64,000 bases of DNA from Opisthocomus hoazin (taxonomy: Eukaryota > Chordata > Aves > Opisthocomiformes > Opisthocomidae). Shown in pieces: positions 47,601 through 61,100 of the stretch (positions are counted from its first letter, which is position 1; each line of letters starts with the position of its first letter). Under the pieces are notes generated by a model. It had not been told where the DNA came from and did not search any database. It saw nothing but the letters and a program-made list of their open reading frames with translations. The stretch spans positions 71,406,308-71,470,307 of the forward strand of contig NC_134454.1 of NCBI RefSeq assembly GCF_030867145.1, read 5' to 3'. A program made the translations under genes and the position numbers.

Positions 47601-50300
47601 AATGATGGAAGTATTTGCAGACACTTTTTATGCAGCCAATGCAGAAAGCTGTAGCATTTTAGCATGAATAAACCAGGCTATTCTTCCTTAAAACCTCTGC
47701 CTTTGTTAAAAGCATACAGACCACTTCACAGTGTCATGCTTTCCCCAGCTTCATGAGGTAGTGGCACTGCCACAGCCACATAAGGACAGCATTTTAGCTG
47801 CTGTGAACTCTTTGTTCACTGGCTTCAGCTACAGCTGTTCCAAGTCAAAACAGGAAGGAATCAGATCTGCTGTAACTATACATTTAGTGATTTCTGTGGT
47901 GGGGCACTGTGTATGCTGCCTTTGACTAGGAGCTCTTGCAATGGGAAGTGGATCTGCACAGACATTGTTCAATTCTTGTAATACAGCCTGGAAGAGTTAT
48001 CCTGAAAACTTACCGGACAAGATGCACAAAATTAACTTGCCTGTCCTTTACCCCAAGGGTAGTAACACACGAAAAAGAGTTATGTGCTTTATCAATGACA
48101 AAATGCAGACACAAAATCTTGCAGGGCTATTGAAATACCTCTGTAATATTTTTGTGTTTTTTTTTTTTTTTAAAGAAAAAGCATGCATTATCCTTGGTCT
48201 CATGTTAGCAACACATTCAAATGCTGGCACAAATTATTATTAATTCCTTTGGTGTTTTTGTAACAATGTTAACCATGATGAATTCATTTGGTACCAATAT
48301 GGATGTCATAAGTACTTTATCAGATTTCCAACTCAATTCATGACTAATTACCTTTATCATTATTTTAAGGAGTTACCCAGATGTGCTTACGATAGAATTT
48401 AGGTAAACAATGACTGATGCTCAGAGGTTATGATTAGAGCAGCTCTACACAATTTGACAAAACCTCATGTGCCTTTCAATACAAAGCACCTGCCAAGCCA
48501 CATGTACACCAGATTTCTCAAATTCCTTGTCACTCATTAATGCAAATGTAGCCCATATTTGAAAAGTCAACGTGTAGAAAGGAGTTTTGTTTTTTTTCTT
48601 TTTTTCAAAAACCAGGCAGGCTTCCTCTTCAAAACCCACAAACTCTGTAACTGAAATTTTTAGTGACTCACTTGTTTGCTGGTTAAAATACTGTTGTATC
48701 ACCTGTATTTTTCCACCCACTTCAGTATACTACTTTGACACAGAAATAACATGCCTGAAAATGTATTTTCACAAAATTGTCCAATTTAGCTGTGAGAAAA
48801 GCCTATTACCTCAAACTATCCAACATCCTGCGTTTGTCAGGTTGTTTCCTAGCTTAAAGCAGAGTTTAGTAGGGTTAGTTCACTCCAGTTTTAAAACTCT
48901 CCAAGGAGCCTAACCACTTCCCCAGGGGAACTATTCCAAAACCTAATACATCACAATGTCAGTACACAATTCAACCTAATTGCTGAATATTTGGTGTTTA
49001 CATCCTTTGGGTATTTGAGGACGTTTACCATGGTTGTTCTGCTTCTTATTTCTGCAGGCAAGTGGGTGGGAAATTTAATAAATTATTTAATAAATATCGG
49101 ACAGCTTTGTTTACAAACTATCTGGGGAACATCTGATATGTTTTGCTAACTACGTATTTGGGTTATGTGGTGGAAGAAGGGGGGGTGAGAGTTGGGGGGG
49201 GGAACTAGACATGAGACTACCAGGGGGATGAATGACTGGCTTGCTACATTTAAAAGTGTGTATCCAGCTCATCAAAGAGTGAAGAGGAGAAAAAGACAGC
49301 TTCTTTCTTTACCTTGGCCTTTAGTCCTGGATTTCAAAGGTGCAGGAAGTCTAGACTTTGCAGACTGTCTAACTTGAAAGGACTGTGAACACAGCCCATA
49401 TAGAAACCTGGCCATCATTCTCATTTTGTACTGGCACGCAGCTTCCATGATGAGGAGTCAGACACGAGGAATGAAGTGTTTTTCAACCAATAAATTTTAA
49501 TCATGTGAGACGCGAAAAAATTCCTTTGACTAATAAAAGACTACAGTCCTGATCAATAGTCAGCGTGAGCTCATGGTGATCCAGGACTTTACCTGTGTTT
49601 TTACATGGATTATTTCTGCTAGAGTTATGTAATTTCTTGCACCTAAAGTCTTTAGGTGATCCAGGTACATATTTTATCCACGCTTAGAACACCTGCAAGG
49701 CACTTCTCATCTTTGACTGTGCCTTGCACAGAACCATAGAATCACGTAACTGTTTGGTATGCTGTTGGGCAAGTGTATAGGGTGGTGAGTACTGGATGAG
49801 AGTACTAAAAATGAAGCCCATATTTACTTCTAGTGTTCTATTCTATTCTTTCAGTAATACCCAGGACTTATGTGGTACCCATATCTAAATATCAGTTTGG
49901 CTTACATGCTTTGATACTTTGGAAAATCCTTTGTCTGCACTTCTAAGTGCTTAAAAATACTAAAAGAAAAGAATCACACCTTAATTAAACACACTAGCAT
50001 TTTTATTTCTTTCTCTTCTCAGATGAATTTTTCCTTTTCTATTTGCTGTATTTACATGGGCAAAAGTAAACTAGAATAAGAGGAAACAAGATTTTTCTCA
50101 GGTTTCTGCTTCAGGTGTCTTTTCTATTGATGTGCTGCAGTATTTAATACTGTATTGAATGAAGTAGGTAAATATTTATGGAGACTTATACCCATAAATT
50201 GCTTATCTCATATTCTAGTTTTTAAATTCAACAATTCAGCTTTTAAATGTAAAAATACTGTGAATACTTTAAAAGGTATGCCTAGTGTGCCCACTTTGAA
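41682..50300. other. Intergenic, no gene recognised
   Basis: Mostly AT-rich. 46320-47060 is strikingly purine-rich on the plus strand and yields a 182-codon antisense open frame of Ser/Phe/Leu-rich low-information sequence, which I regard as a composition effect. 45530-45730 and 46080-46230 have CpG-containing motif-like words (TGACGTCTGATTAC, TTATGACATCACAG) that could be enhancer DNA. 49733-49758 (ACCATAGAATCACGTAACTGTTTGG) may be a tiny CR1 3' remnant. Nothing firm. Confidence 0.4.
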
Positions 50301-50933
50301 AGCAGTGCGCCCAGGTGGCCAAGAAGGCCAGTGGCATCCTGGCTTGTATCAGGAATAGCGTGGCCAGCAGGAGCAGGGAGGTGATCCTGCCCCTGTACTC
50401 AGCACTCGTGAGGCTGCACCTCAAGTACCGTGTTCAGTTTTGGGCCCTTCATGACAAGAAAGACATTGAGGTGCTGGAGCATGTCCAGAGAAGGGCAACA
50501 AAGCTGGTGAAGGGTCTGGAGAACAAGTCTTATGAGGAGTGGCTGAGGCAGCTGGGGCTGTTCAATCTGGAGAAGAGGAGGCTGAGGGAGACCTTATCAT
50601 TCTCTACAACTGCCTGAAAGAAGGTCGTAGTGAGGCAGGTGTTGGTTTCTTCTCCCAAGTAACTAGTGGTAGAATGAAAGGCAATGGCCTCAAGTTGTGT
50701 CAGGGAAGGTTTAGATTGGGTATTAGGAAAAATTTCTTTGCTGAAAGAGTGTTCAGGCATTGTAATAGGCTTTCCAGGGAAGTGGTGGAGTCACCATCCC
50801 TGGAGGTGTTTAAAAAATGTGTAGATATGGCACTTGAGGACATGGTTTAGCAGGCATGGTGGTGTTGGGTTGATGGTTGGACTTGATGATCTTAGAGATC
50901 TTTTCCAACCTTAATGATTCTACGATTCTGTGA
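50301..50933 (+). mobile_element. CR1 3' fragment, plus strand
   Basis: About 630 bases covering the C-terminal ORF2 region ([21 protein letters not shown] through [13 protein letters not shown]) and the 3' UTR ending TTAATGATTCTACGATTCTGTG. The frame shifts at about 50585: GAGGGAG stands where related copies have GAGGGGAG, a one-base deletion, and the remainder ([11 protein letters not shown].. to ALEDMV) continues in another frame. Same subfamily as 5757-6084. Confidence 0.93.
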
Positions 50934-52700
50934 AAATACAGTATTTTTCAAATACTGTGTTACAATAGTATGGCAGGATAATTGTTCTATGCTTCTACAC
51001 AGTTTTCATGAACAGTATGTTACAAAAAATATTTCCAAACAATGACGTTTCTGGCAAATTGCCCTCAAAGACAGACTTTGAACTGATCGGAAAAAAGAAA
51101 ATAAAACTGACAACACTAGAACACTCCAGGAACTGGACTGTCTATTTTATAAGAAATTTCATGACCTAGAAAGAACTTTTCCCTAAAAAAAACAACCAAT
51201 CAAATGTCCTGAAGAACAAAATCCTGCTTTACTGTGAGTGGTGGCAGAAAGAAATTGAGAGTTTATTTTTTATTTATTATGTCTTTTATTCAATCACTTA
51301 ATGTATGAAAGATAAGGAAATGCTGTAACGAAAGTTACGCCAGTGTTGTGCCTTCTGGACTTAATGGCGCTCTCACAATCTTATGCGTTTTACTCCTGTG
51401 CAACTACTGCTTGAGACTTTTATCAGGGTAAGCATGAAGAGAATTGGGCTGTTTGCTTTCAGTGATTTTCAGTAGTTGTACAAAATACCCTAGCTTCTTC
51501 AATACTCTCAAACCAGTTTTGTTTTTGTTTTATTAATAGATTTAGCAAATATGTCTGTCCTGAGACTTTGCAAAAATAAAGCACTAAATACTGCATGTTA
51601 TATTAATCTCTGGTGTTAGATTGTGGCATGCTAAATTATTACCTCCTTGCTCCTGTCTCAGACAGTTCTGTGGGTAATGTTAGGTTCTGCCCTTGGACTG
51701 CATTGTTAAAATGTGGTTTGAGGTCTAGAAAGGTGCCTGCTGCCTGGTTGGCTGCCAGTATCTCCCCATTTCTGCTTGATCCTGGTGCCCACTTTGCCTG
51801 TGGACCTCTGAGCAATCATAATGCCTGGATATGCAGTATTCGAACAACTAACGGGACCTGGCTATATGCTTGCTACTGCTCTTCCAGGCAGGATTACACA
51901 AAGCTAATACTTACTTAACTTTGGGTTCTAACACCCCATCTGCTGTCCCAGGGGAACATGCCTGTAGCCTGGTTTTATAGCTCCTTTACATGACCTTGTA
52001 TCTTGCTGTCTTCTTAGGCATTCTCTTAGTCTGTCACTACTTTGTATTTAGCAAAAGCTGTAAACTTTTTAAAATTGGAGATTGTACATTTATGCACAAT
52101 ACAAATGGTCCAAATGCCATTTGTCCACTCCAGCAGTTTCCACTTCAGCTGTTCCTTAGCTTATACCCAAGGTTTAGGAGGGCTAGCGTATGTTTCGTGC
52201 CCTCATGGAATGTGGTGCTAATAAACCACCACGGGATGGGATGTGCTGGGACTTGCACCATTCCTGATGTTTTAAAAAGCTAGCCAGCTGCTGAGCCTAT
52301 TCACTTTCCCATCAGACTCAGGGCTGGGCTTGGTGCATTTTATAGTTCCCTTGACTCTTCAAAAATCTGGTTAGTTGGAATTAATAAAAGAATCCTTCAT
52401 GGATTTCTGGGTAATACTTTTAAAATCTTAGATCTAACCAATTGTTAGGCATTCTGCTACTTTTACACCTTCTTGGTTTCTCATTGGGCACCTTTCAAAT
52501 CAGTTCAGGAGAGAGGGCCATCATGATGTAGAATCCAAAGATCACCCCTACAGTTTGCAATGAGGTGTGGGAAGTTAAAGCAAATGGAAGCATCTGACAA
52601 TCCAAATTCTCCTCTCTGAGGGTTACAGATGTACTAGAGAAACATTGTGATTACTCTGTCTTACTACAGTTCTCTGGCTGGCTCAGTGCCATTCAAGGTG
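50934..52700. other. Intergenic, no gene recognised
   Basis: AT-rich with a GC-richer segment at 51610-51960 holding a 101-codon plus-strand frame of no recognised family. No repeat named with confidence. Confidence 0.4.
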
Positions 52701-53253
52701 GGTGACTGCCAGCGAGGTCTGATCTTTTGATTTTCTTCTCAGTGTGAGCCATCTGCTCCTTGAGTCCTTGTTGCAACTCAACTTTTTTAGCAAGTTCAAA
52801 GTTGGCTACACCTTTCTCAGCCTCCCTTGTTTTCCAGGAAAACCTCTGATCCATGACATCCAGATTACTGATTACCTTTTCAATTTCTTTTTACAACTGA
52901 ATGGTGGGAACATTGTTATTGGTCTTCCTAATGAATCCAGGCATTTGTCCCTGATAGACTGAGTTGTTTTCCCCTCTTCTTTTCTGTTTTTCTCTGAGCC
53001 CTTCCTGGGAAGTTTCCAGATGCTGTTTTAATTCCTTTTGCGAAGTTTCAGCCTGTGGCTGGAAAGCATCTTTAGCTATTTTGGAGTTTAACATGCTCAA
53101 CAGGAATCTCAGCTCACAGTTTATTCCCCTGGGGAAACCTTTGGTTTCCTCTTCAAAAGGGATCTCACTACTAACACCGTTGTTACTGTTTTTGTAGAGC
53201 AGATAGCCAACATTCATGGTTTTGCAGACTGTTTCTATCATGACAGAAGACAT
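52701..53253 (-). pseudogene. Possible decayed retrocopy of a coiled-coil protein
   Basis: On the minus strand 53253-52891 is open for 120 codons. After one TAA (52888-52890) the same frame stays open for about 60 more codons to a TGA near 52701. Both halves are rich in E, K, Q and R with heptad-like spacing (for example SQKELKQHLETSQEGLREKQ, then KEIEKVISNLDVMDQRF and EKKIKRSDLAG). This is unlike the hydrophobic chance frames elsewhere in this AT-rich DNA. No introns, splice sites or family match recognised, and no poly-A tail seen at the low-coordinate end. Upstream (53254-53560) similar protein-like pieces occur with stops and frame changes. I cannot name the parent gene. A chance frame remains possible. 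Confidence 0.35.
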
Positions 53254-53560
53254 ACAATTTTTTTTTTATGTGATCCTGTTTATTTACAAGGTGCACAAGG
53301 TAACACTCAGATTTCAGGAATTGAATAAAGGTCATACAAGAGAAAGCATTTTCTTTGCTCACAGATACAAGTATTTTTTCAGCCAACGCTCTATCCCTCA
53401 AATTCCATGAGTTGGCTTTCTTTCAAACCCCCAAGTACTTGTCTTGCTGGGTTTTTGGCTTCTTTGCTTGCATCTGGCTGCTCCTGGCCATAAACACGCA
53501 CACTTTTACCAAGCGGTATGTAGTTTAGATGAATTTATAGACATCTCCCAGCAGAAGTCC

Positions 53561-55083
53561 TTCACCGTGTAGCTCAGCTTCTGATTCGGCTTGCATATGG
53601 CCACAGTTTTGGGTAGTGACTCATTTGTTTCGGCTGTCTTATGTGCCTTACACTAAAGAGGACTGTAATTGCTTCTTCTTTTTGCCCTATATGAGGAGGC
53701 CTGTTAGCGTAATGATGTCTCACTCAACCTTCACCATGATACTGAATCTGTGCTTAAGGAGGACTGAATTATCCAGCAACAGATCACAACTGCATAGCCT
53801 GCCACAGAAGTGCAACACAGTTTAATTTTTGCCCTTCTCCACTTTCATCCTACCGGTTTTCTTGGAGCAGTCCTCAGAAAAGAAATTCTATGGCATCTAG
53901 AGAACAAGGAAGACTATCTGTGAGGTAAAGTTCACCTTATATTCGTTCTGCAAGGCGTGGGTTAATGGACATGACAGTTTCTTGTTCAATCAATTGCTTG
54001 ATCAGTCAGTGAGATACCAGATTACCAATAAATGCAGCTTCACACTGCTTTATTTCATCACTTCCCATGTCAGTAAGGTATAGCGTTGGCTGTAGGTGGC
54101 AAGGTGTTGGCAGCAGAGGGCTGCAGGGTGGCCTCTGTGGGAGGAGACCAGCGGCTGCCCCATGCCCAGCCGGCTCCAGTGGACCCATGGCAGGACACAG
54201 CTGAGCCCATCAGCCAAGCTGGCAGCAGCTCTGTGAAACATGTTTAAGAAAGAGCAAAAACACTGGATGGGCAGAGAAGGAGGGAACAGAAGGGAGAGAA
54301 ACAGCAGAGGGAACATCATGTTCTTGAGCCTAAATTTATCAGACCAGATCACACCTATATTCCTGTACTAGGGACATCCTGCTGGCTAGCAAGTTGTCTG
54401 TATAATAAGGCATGGTTTGGGTGCTGAGGGGCGAGCTGCCTGCTGCCATGCACTTGGAAACAAAAGGAGAAGGCTTTTAGGCAGAACTAGAACTGCTGAA
54501 TTGCCAGTTATAGCTCTGCACAGTTTACTCCCTGCAGTTCTTTTGGATTTATACTGCTGAAAGATAGAAGGCAATTAAACGTTGCCTATATGTATGCTAC
54601 AGAGACATAATTTTTCAGTATCTGCAGAAAACACATTCGCTCCTGTACATGCAGACAAATAGCTTCTGTAGGAGGGCCTTGCCCAGGACACAGGATCTTA
54701 GTTCTTTCAGACTGTGGAAATACAGATCTATAGATCTATTTATATTTTATAGCTTATATTGTAGCTATAACTAGTAAAAAAGAGGTCAGAATGTCAGACA
54801 TAAAAAGTTTAGATATAACACAGAATAGGCTGAATTTAACACCAAGGCTTTAAGTCAAGACTGAAGTTAAAGATAAAATTCATGCCATATATTGATCAGC
54901 AGTCATGTGAAACAAAAAATCCTTCCCAATAAGCTGGCATTTTAATTGATTATTATGACTTAAATTATATTTGAAAACAGTTAGATAATTCTTAGTTATG
55001 AAATATACACATTCTTTTTCAAGAAATCTGTGCAGAACATCCTTGAAGCTTCACTGAAACTGCTTTCCTTCTTTCTATTCCTG
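53561..55083. other. Intergenic, possible old repeat at 54095-54330
   Basis: No gene. The GC-richer part 54095-54330 (GTGTTGGCAGCAGAGGGCTGCAGG.., CCCATCAGCCAAGCTGGCAGCAGCTCTGTGAAACATG.., GAACAGAAGGGAGAGAAACAGCAGAGGGAACATC) has the feel of a bird interspersed repeat, possibly of LTR origin. I state this from recollection only, at low confidence. Confidence 0.3.
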
Positions 55084-55176
55084 AACACACACACACACAC
55101 ACGCACGCACGCACGCACGCACCCACACCCACACCCACACCCACCCACACCCACACCCACACACACACACACACAC
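55084..55176. repeat. Compound microsatellite (CA)n(CGCA)n(CCCACA)n(CA)n
   Basis: 93 bases of CA-based simple repeat: CA units, then five CGCA units, then ACCCAC/CCACAC hexamer-like units, then CA units again. The nested unit types show growth by mutation and re-expansion. Confidence 0.97.
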
Positions 55177-58100
55177 TTATTTCTGATGCTTACCTCCAGC
55201 CCCAGTATGACTTGGCTATCACTATGAAGAATTCAATTGCACAAGTTTAGTGGGAACCTAAATGAACTCTCCCTGCAGATGGAATAGTTCTGAGAATGTC
55301 TTTATCCCTTGAGCTGAGACACTGGCCTATGTAATTTTTTGAATTAAGTCTGTTTACTTTTGCCTTAACAATTCTGGAACTTTTGTTCAGGCCAAAACCA
55401 AATCAACGCCATTCAGGCCTTTTTTGTTTCATTTTCTGACGGTCCTGTAATAAAACAGAAAAGGCTTTTCAAAAATCTGTTTGTTATTATAACTTCACCC
55501 GAATTCCTCCCATACAGGAGATGGATCTCAGTGTCTCAAAACACAGAAAGTTCCTGAAGATCTTGGGGATTTAAAGGAATTAACACAGCTCTTCAAAATA
55601 CCTAGCCAGTCTTTCTATACAAAGAAAACAAAAATAAACAAAGTGCTTTAAGAAGTCTATAGTAATAAGAACCTTTTATTTGTTCTTCCTTCATCCTGAC
55701 TTTGTCCCCTTTCTTCTTTCTGAAAAAGAGCTGAAAGAACAGCATGGAAAATATTTGTGTGTTACTTTAGTAAACTCCAAGCAACATACCCAATCAAGTT
55801 CTATAGAGCGTAACACAATGTAAGGCATAGGACAGCAGTTCAGTTATGCTACCCCTTTTGTTGCTGCTAAGGCTGATTTCTGACTATTTCCTCCACCTCA
55901 CCTTTTGTGTTCTGAGTACTAATAAAGCGTTTTATCTAAAATTAAGAGACACACCAAACAAAGAATCAGAACTTCTAGTATCACTGGGCATCCCTGGTAC
56001 CACAGTTGTGTGGTTATCCACTTAGTACACCTGTCTAGATAAAATATAGTTCAGTCATCTTGGTATGTAAAAGACAAACACAATCAAATGATGGCAGATA
56101 ATTTAGAGACTCACTTTAATGACGAGACATAAATAAGCTGCTGTTTCTTCTATCGTGAAGACTTGTGGTTAGAGCAGTGATAAATCTGCCAGTTTTTCAG
56201 TTTCATGACGGATTAATATAAACAATTTTACCTACTTGTATTATACAAGCTTTGAGTTAAACCAAAAGCCTAGTGTGAAATTAATGTTGAATTCTATTAA
56301 TATTTCTTAATTAAAATCCATATGACTGACTCATTTTAAGACATTTTCTAGGTGAAAATCAATAACAGTTATCAAGGGAACTGATCTAAAAAACTTTGTG
56401 ATTTTTGTGGTAGAGCTCCTTCAAATTCTGTACTTGTAGCTCAGAAAAGCCTGGAGGTTTTGTGAACATTTTACAGATCCAGTGTTTTTAACAACAAAAT
56501 CACAACTGCACAACTTGAGTTGGTGGGATGTTTTTAAGCATAGTTTCTACCTAAATTACACCAGGAGGTGTCAAGGTCTTTGAATATTCGTAGTCTGATC
56601 TATCCTTACTGAATACTGTTGTAGTGGTCCTCAGGTCATTTCATGGTAACTATCTGGTTTTCATGTTAAGTAAAAAATATTAGGGTAGAATTTTGATATT
56701 TCTTGTATTTAATTGTTCATTACTCCTAAAGGGTCTCTATTGGTGGTGGAGTAAGGTGACATCCAAGACAAGTAATGGCAAACTGATCAGCCCTGAGCAT
56801 TGAAAACAGTAATACAACACAGACTTCTAATCTAGAGATATATGGACACAATATTAGATGCCATTGGGGAGGAAAAGAACATCATTTTATTCAAGAAGTA
56901 TGAAAGACTATAAACTTCCAATGTGTCTGGTTAAGCAGCTCAGGCTGAAGATATTACATGTAGAAAGATAAGCAAATAAAATGATCAAAATTCTAAAAGA
57001 ATTTAAGAAGAATTCACCCTGAAACTAACAAAAAACGTTTAACACAAAGTAGGTAATGCTATTTGTGCAGTGTTTACCAAGACAGTATCTTCATCTCTGA
57101 TGTGGTTGGAAATGCAGTTAGTTAATGGTAATATATAAATCAATTAAATGATATTTTCGTATGCATAAGCAATAATAAGAAGGCACTATCCAAAATCCCA
57201 TTCAAACTGAATGACGAAATCTGCGTGTGTTCCAGATAATCTAACAGCCACGGTGTTTTTCCATCACTGCTGAGGTGCATTAAACTAATGAACTTCTCCC
57301 TGACAGGCCTGCAAGTTTCCCAGGTGGCTATCTAAGTTGTCCACATCTGCTCACAGGTACATTAAGGACACAAGTTTTGCTCTAACTCCACTGCTGTGTA
57401 GGCTCCAGTGGGGAGGCTGTCTATGTTTTTCCCAGGTAACAGAAGAAGTGTGGTAATTTGTCATGGCTTTGTGGTTGAAAGTATCTTCATAAAGCATCCT
57501 CTTGCTTAAGAGATTGTTCTCATGCTCTCCTGATCCTGACAAGATGTGAACTGTTATGCAGTAATTTGGGTACAATGCTTTTTTTAAAAAATTGGAAATG
57601 TAAACATATGTGGCCCGAAGAAAATCAGGCTATAAGGCTCTAATTCAAATTTAAGAATGGACCAAGGCCTTTGATGTTTATTCTTAGCTGGATTCTTCTA
57701 TATTTTTTTTTTTTTTACTCGCCTAGTCTCCCATCTGAGAGCAGAGCCATTTATTCTTTTAGCCCATTTACTTTTGCACATTTTGAAAGGTGGGGAGTGC
57801 ACGCTTGAACCTGCTCGGTAAGTGACTTGCCTGAGCTGTGGGAGCTGTGAACAAACCTCTCAGATTGACAGGGGCCCAGGACTTTCCTGAAGGCCCTTCC
57901 TCTGGCTGGAAACAGCTCCCATGAGACCACATGCTTACAGTCTCTACAGAATCAGTGGACACACAGACAGCCAGTTTAGTTGGACTGCATCTTTTACAAG
58001 ATGTCTTCAAGACCCCAACTTCTCCCCATTGATTTTATGGGAATATGGGCAGTTATTTTAGAAGGACAGGATCACCCCTCCTGGAACTGAGTGACTAAGA

Positions 58101-61100
58101 TGCAGGCAATTGCTAAAGCAGACACTTACCACTGATTCCCATCTAGTGCTAAAAACATTAATAGATCTGGAAGCAAACACTACTTTTGTGGTATTTCAGT
58201 GCGACACATTGCATCATTATCACTGAGTCACAAATGGCAGATTTTTAATGGTACTTTTCAAAAAATCTGCTTTCTTGTTTAGTATTGCTTTATGATAATT
58301 TTTCAAATTATTTCTTTAATAATTTATTGTTTTATTTTCTTAATGAAGAAAGCAGGTGGAAATCCCTCAGCTGAGTTCAGCAGTGCCATTTTACAAGCAG
58401 TCGAGCTTAAAAGCTACAGTGCCTGTGCTTCAAATGACATGGCTTTTCCAACTCCTCTCTCAGAGGCAAGGGTGGTGACTGAGTGATGGGTGCAACACCA
58501 TGGGCTGTCTGATGGCGAGAGCCCTTCCCTGTGCCATACGGCCTGCAATGTGTCACGTTGTCATACTGTCTGCTGGCTTTGATCCTCCCTGAAACATTAA
58601 GTCCCTTCTGGAGAACACCCAGATGTGATCATCCAGCCTCCAGATTTGGACCGGGAAAATTCTTAATTAGGGCAAAATATTCCTGTGGGTCCACCCTGTG
58701 TGATGCAGCTCTCACTGAGGTACACAGGTATTGCTTACTTTAAATGCCTGCAGCCAGTGAGCAAGGAATGAAGGCCGAGCCCCTTTTCCCCAGACGGTTT
58801 CTTTAGCAGATACGTGGGCTGCTGTGTCACACGAACGGACTGACTCAGCTATAACCTGACCTTGCATTGACCCTGTAGTTCTCAGTCTGAAGGAAATAGT
58901 TAAGTAATAACTGAAGCACACACAAAGTGTATCTGCTTACTGTATTATTTTGCCTAGATTTACAGTACTTAGGAGCCATCAAGTATTTTATTTCAATAAA
59001 GGAATACAATGATATTATTAAAATTAGTAGTGAGGGATCCTTCTTTCATGACCTGTATACACTTAGTTCCCTACTGATGGCTGAAATGGAGACCAGAGGA
59101 ACAGTCGTAGCTTGACTGCAGTTTTTCTTTAGGTTTGTTACACAGACTTTGTAGTTTCTTTCCTGTTCAAATTAGGCACATTTCATGGAGAGACCAAGGG
59201 CATCAGGTCCCTGCTTTGTTGCCTGCATTGCATTTCAGGCAGGCAAGGGAGTTGAGGTGGCAGGCAAGAGCATCCTGCACCATCAGGCAGCACATGGATG
59301 GGAATGGGGGGGTACTGTTCCTGTCAGACAACTACACGGGAGGGTAGTTATCATATGAGGGAATTCGTATGCTGTTAGCATTAATGAGTAACACAAAACT
59401 TTTCTTCTGGAGCAAGAACTGCCCACACCTATAAGACTATGGACTTTCCTTTAGCAAAGGCCAAATACGCAGTGATCCTGAAAGGCAGAAGAACTGCCTT
59501 TCCCTGAGTAAAGATCTACCTCACTGAAACCAATGCTGATACTTGCATCTATGCAGTCTTTAGCTGACTGACTGTTAAAGGGCTTGTGGCTGCTGCTCTA
59601 GACACTCAATGGAAAATGCATTTTTGATGCATTCACACACTTACAGACTGTAGCACTTCAAATCTTTCTATACTTTTCTCATCAGTATGTGTAAGCTTTT
59701 ACTCGAAGGAGCTGGATTTAGGGATTACTTCAGACACCTTGTGCCCACCATAAGTCCGTGGTGTGACCTCCGCTGAAACTGCCAAGAAGACCAAAACTGG
59801 CTATGTGAATCACAATGACATGACCAAAAAGGGTGTATTCTCGCCATATCAGCAAATGTTATGGATGGCTTTGTAGTACGGTCATATGTAAAGTGGGCTG
59901 AGACTGCCAATTTATTTCATAAAAAGCATCAATGACTTGTATTCATCATCCAAAATGTGCAGAAGCCTGAGTGAAAGGGTTGATGGAAATGTTGCTGCCA
60001 AGCCACCAAGCCAGCAGTCCCTGTGGCCGTCTGGAGTGCCGTACAGTCCAGCATGAACCGCTCAACAGGAGCTGGCACCCCATGGCACGTGTGGGACTGA
60101 GGCAGCCTTGGTGGGGCATGGAAAGGTACAGGGGGCCACATGTCAGGGAACAAAAGAGTTCATTTTTACCTCCATTTGGGCACCTAACTACTTGCCTGAG
60201 CACTTCTCCGTCACTGGTTTCAGAAGGAATTAGGCACTTACGCATCTGTTTGTGTTTTACCAGCTGGAATGTTGAAGAAGGTGGCAAAAGCTTCTTATTC
60301 TGTAGCGACAAACAGGTTCCCTGGCTTCCTGGGGGGTATCCTCTGATATCAGCAAAGCTTCAGGTAGATGAAAGGACCAGCTTGCTAAATACATCTACAG
60401 AATCAGGGCCTCTGAGGGGGAAAAGCTGAAGGAAAGGACTGGACAAAGTACAAACAGGGAATCCTACTCCCTGCTGCCAAAACTGCAAATCTGGAAGCAT
60501 TATTTGTGACTCAGAATTACTCATTATCCAGACATTCTTCACATGTGCTGTGTATAGTCCTAGGGTGGAGGTTTTAAAATGGGGAGAGGGAAACCTGAAC
60601 ATTTCCTGGGGTTCATTGGAAAGAAAAGGTTATTACAGTTTTTATTTATTACTCTTGAATAATACACCTTTAGTGAAAAGTTATCCCCGAAAACACATTA
60701 AATGCAAACAAAATATTAAAAAAAACAAAATAAAGGAGAGGGAACAGCTGAAAAAAGTGTAGGTCATTGCAGCTGTGCTGGAATCAGAACAGCTCTGTGA
60801 TGGACCAATGAAAGATATGTGAATAATTCATTTCATATTTATCTACTTTACAGACATGTACAACATCTATTATCATTACATTTGAGATCCTCACAGTCTC
60901 TGTTGTATCTTCACATTTCCCTTGTCAGATCCTGTTATTTCTATTGTACAGCTGAGCAATCAAATGAGCCAGCAGCCCAGGGAGGATTTACCCTGCTTTT
61001 ATGCCATCTATAGCACCTAATTCAGAAACTCAGCCCTTGTGAGGATGGCCTGTACTCAGGAGGGAAAGTCAGGCATTGCCAGAAGGTGCTTGAGATGTAG

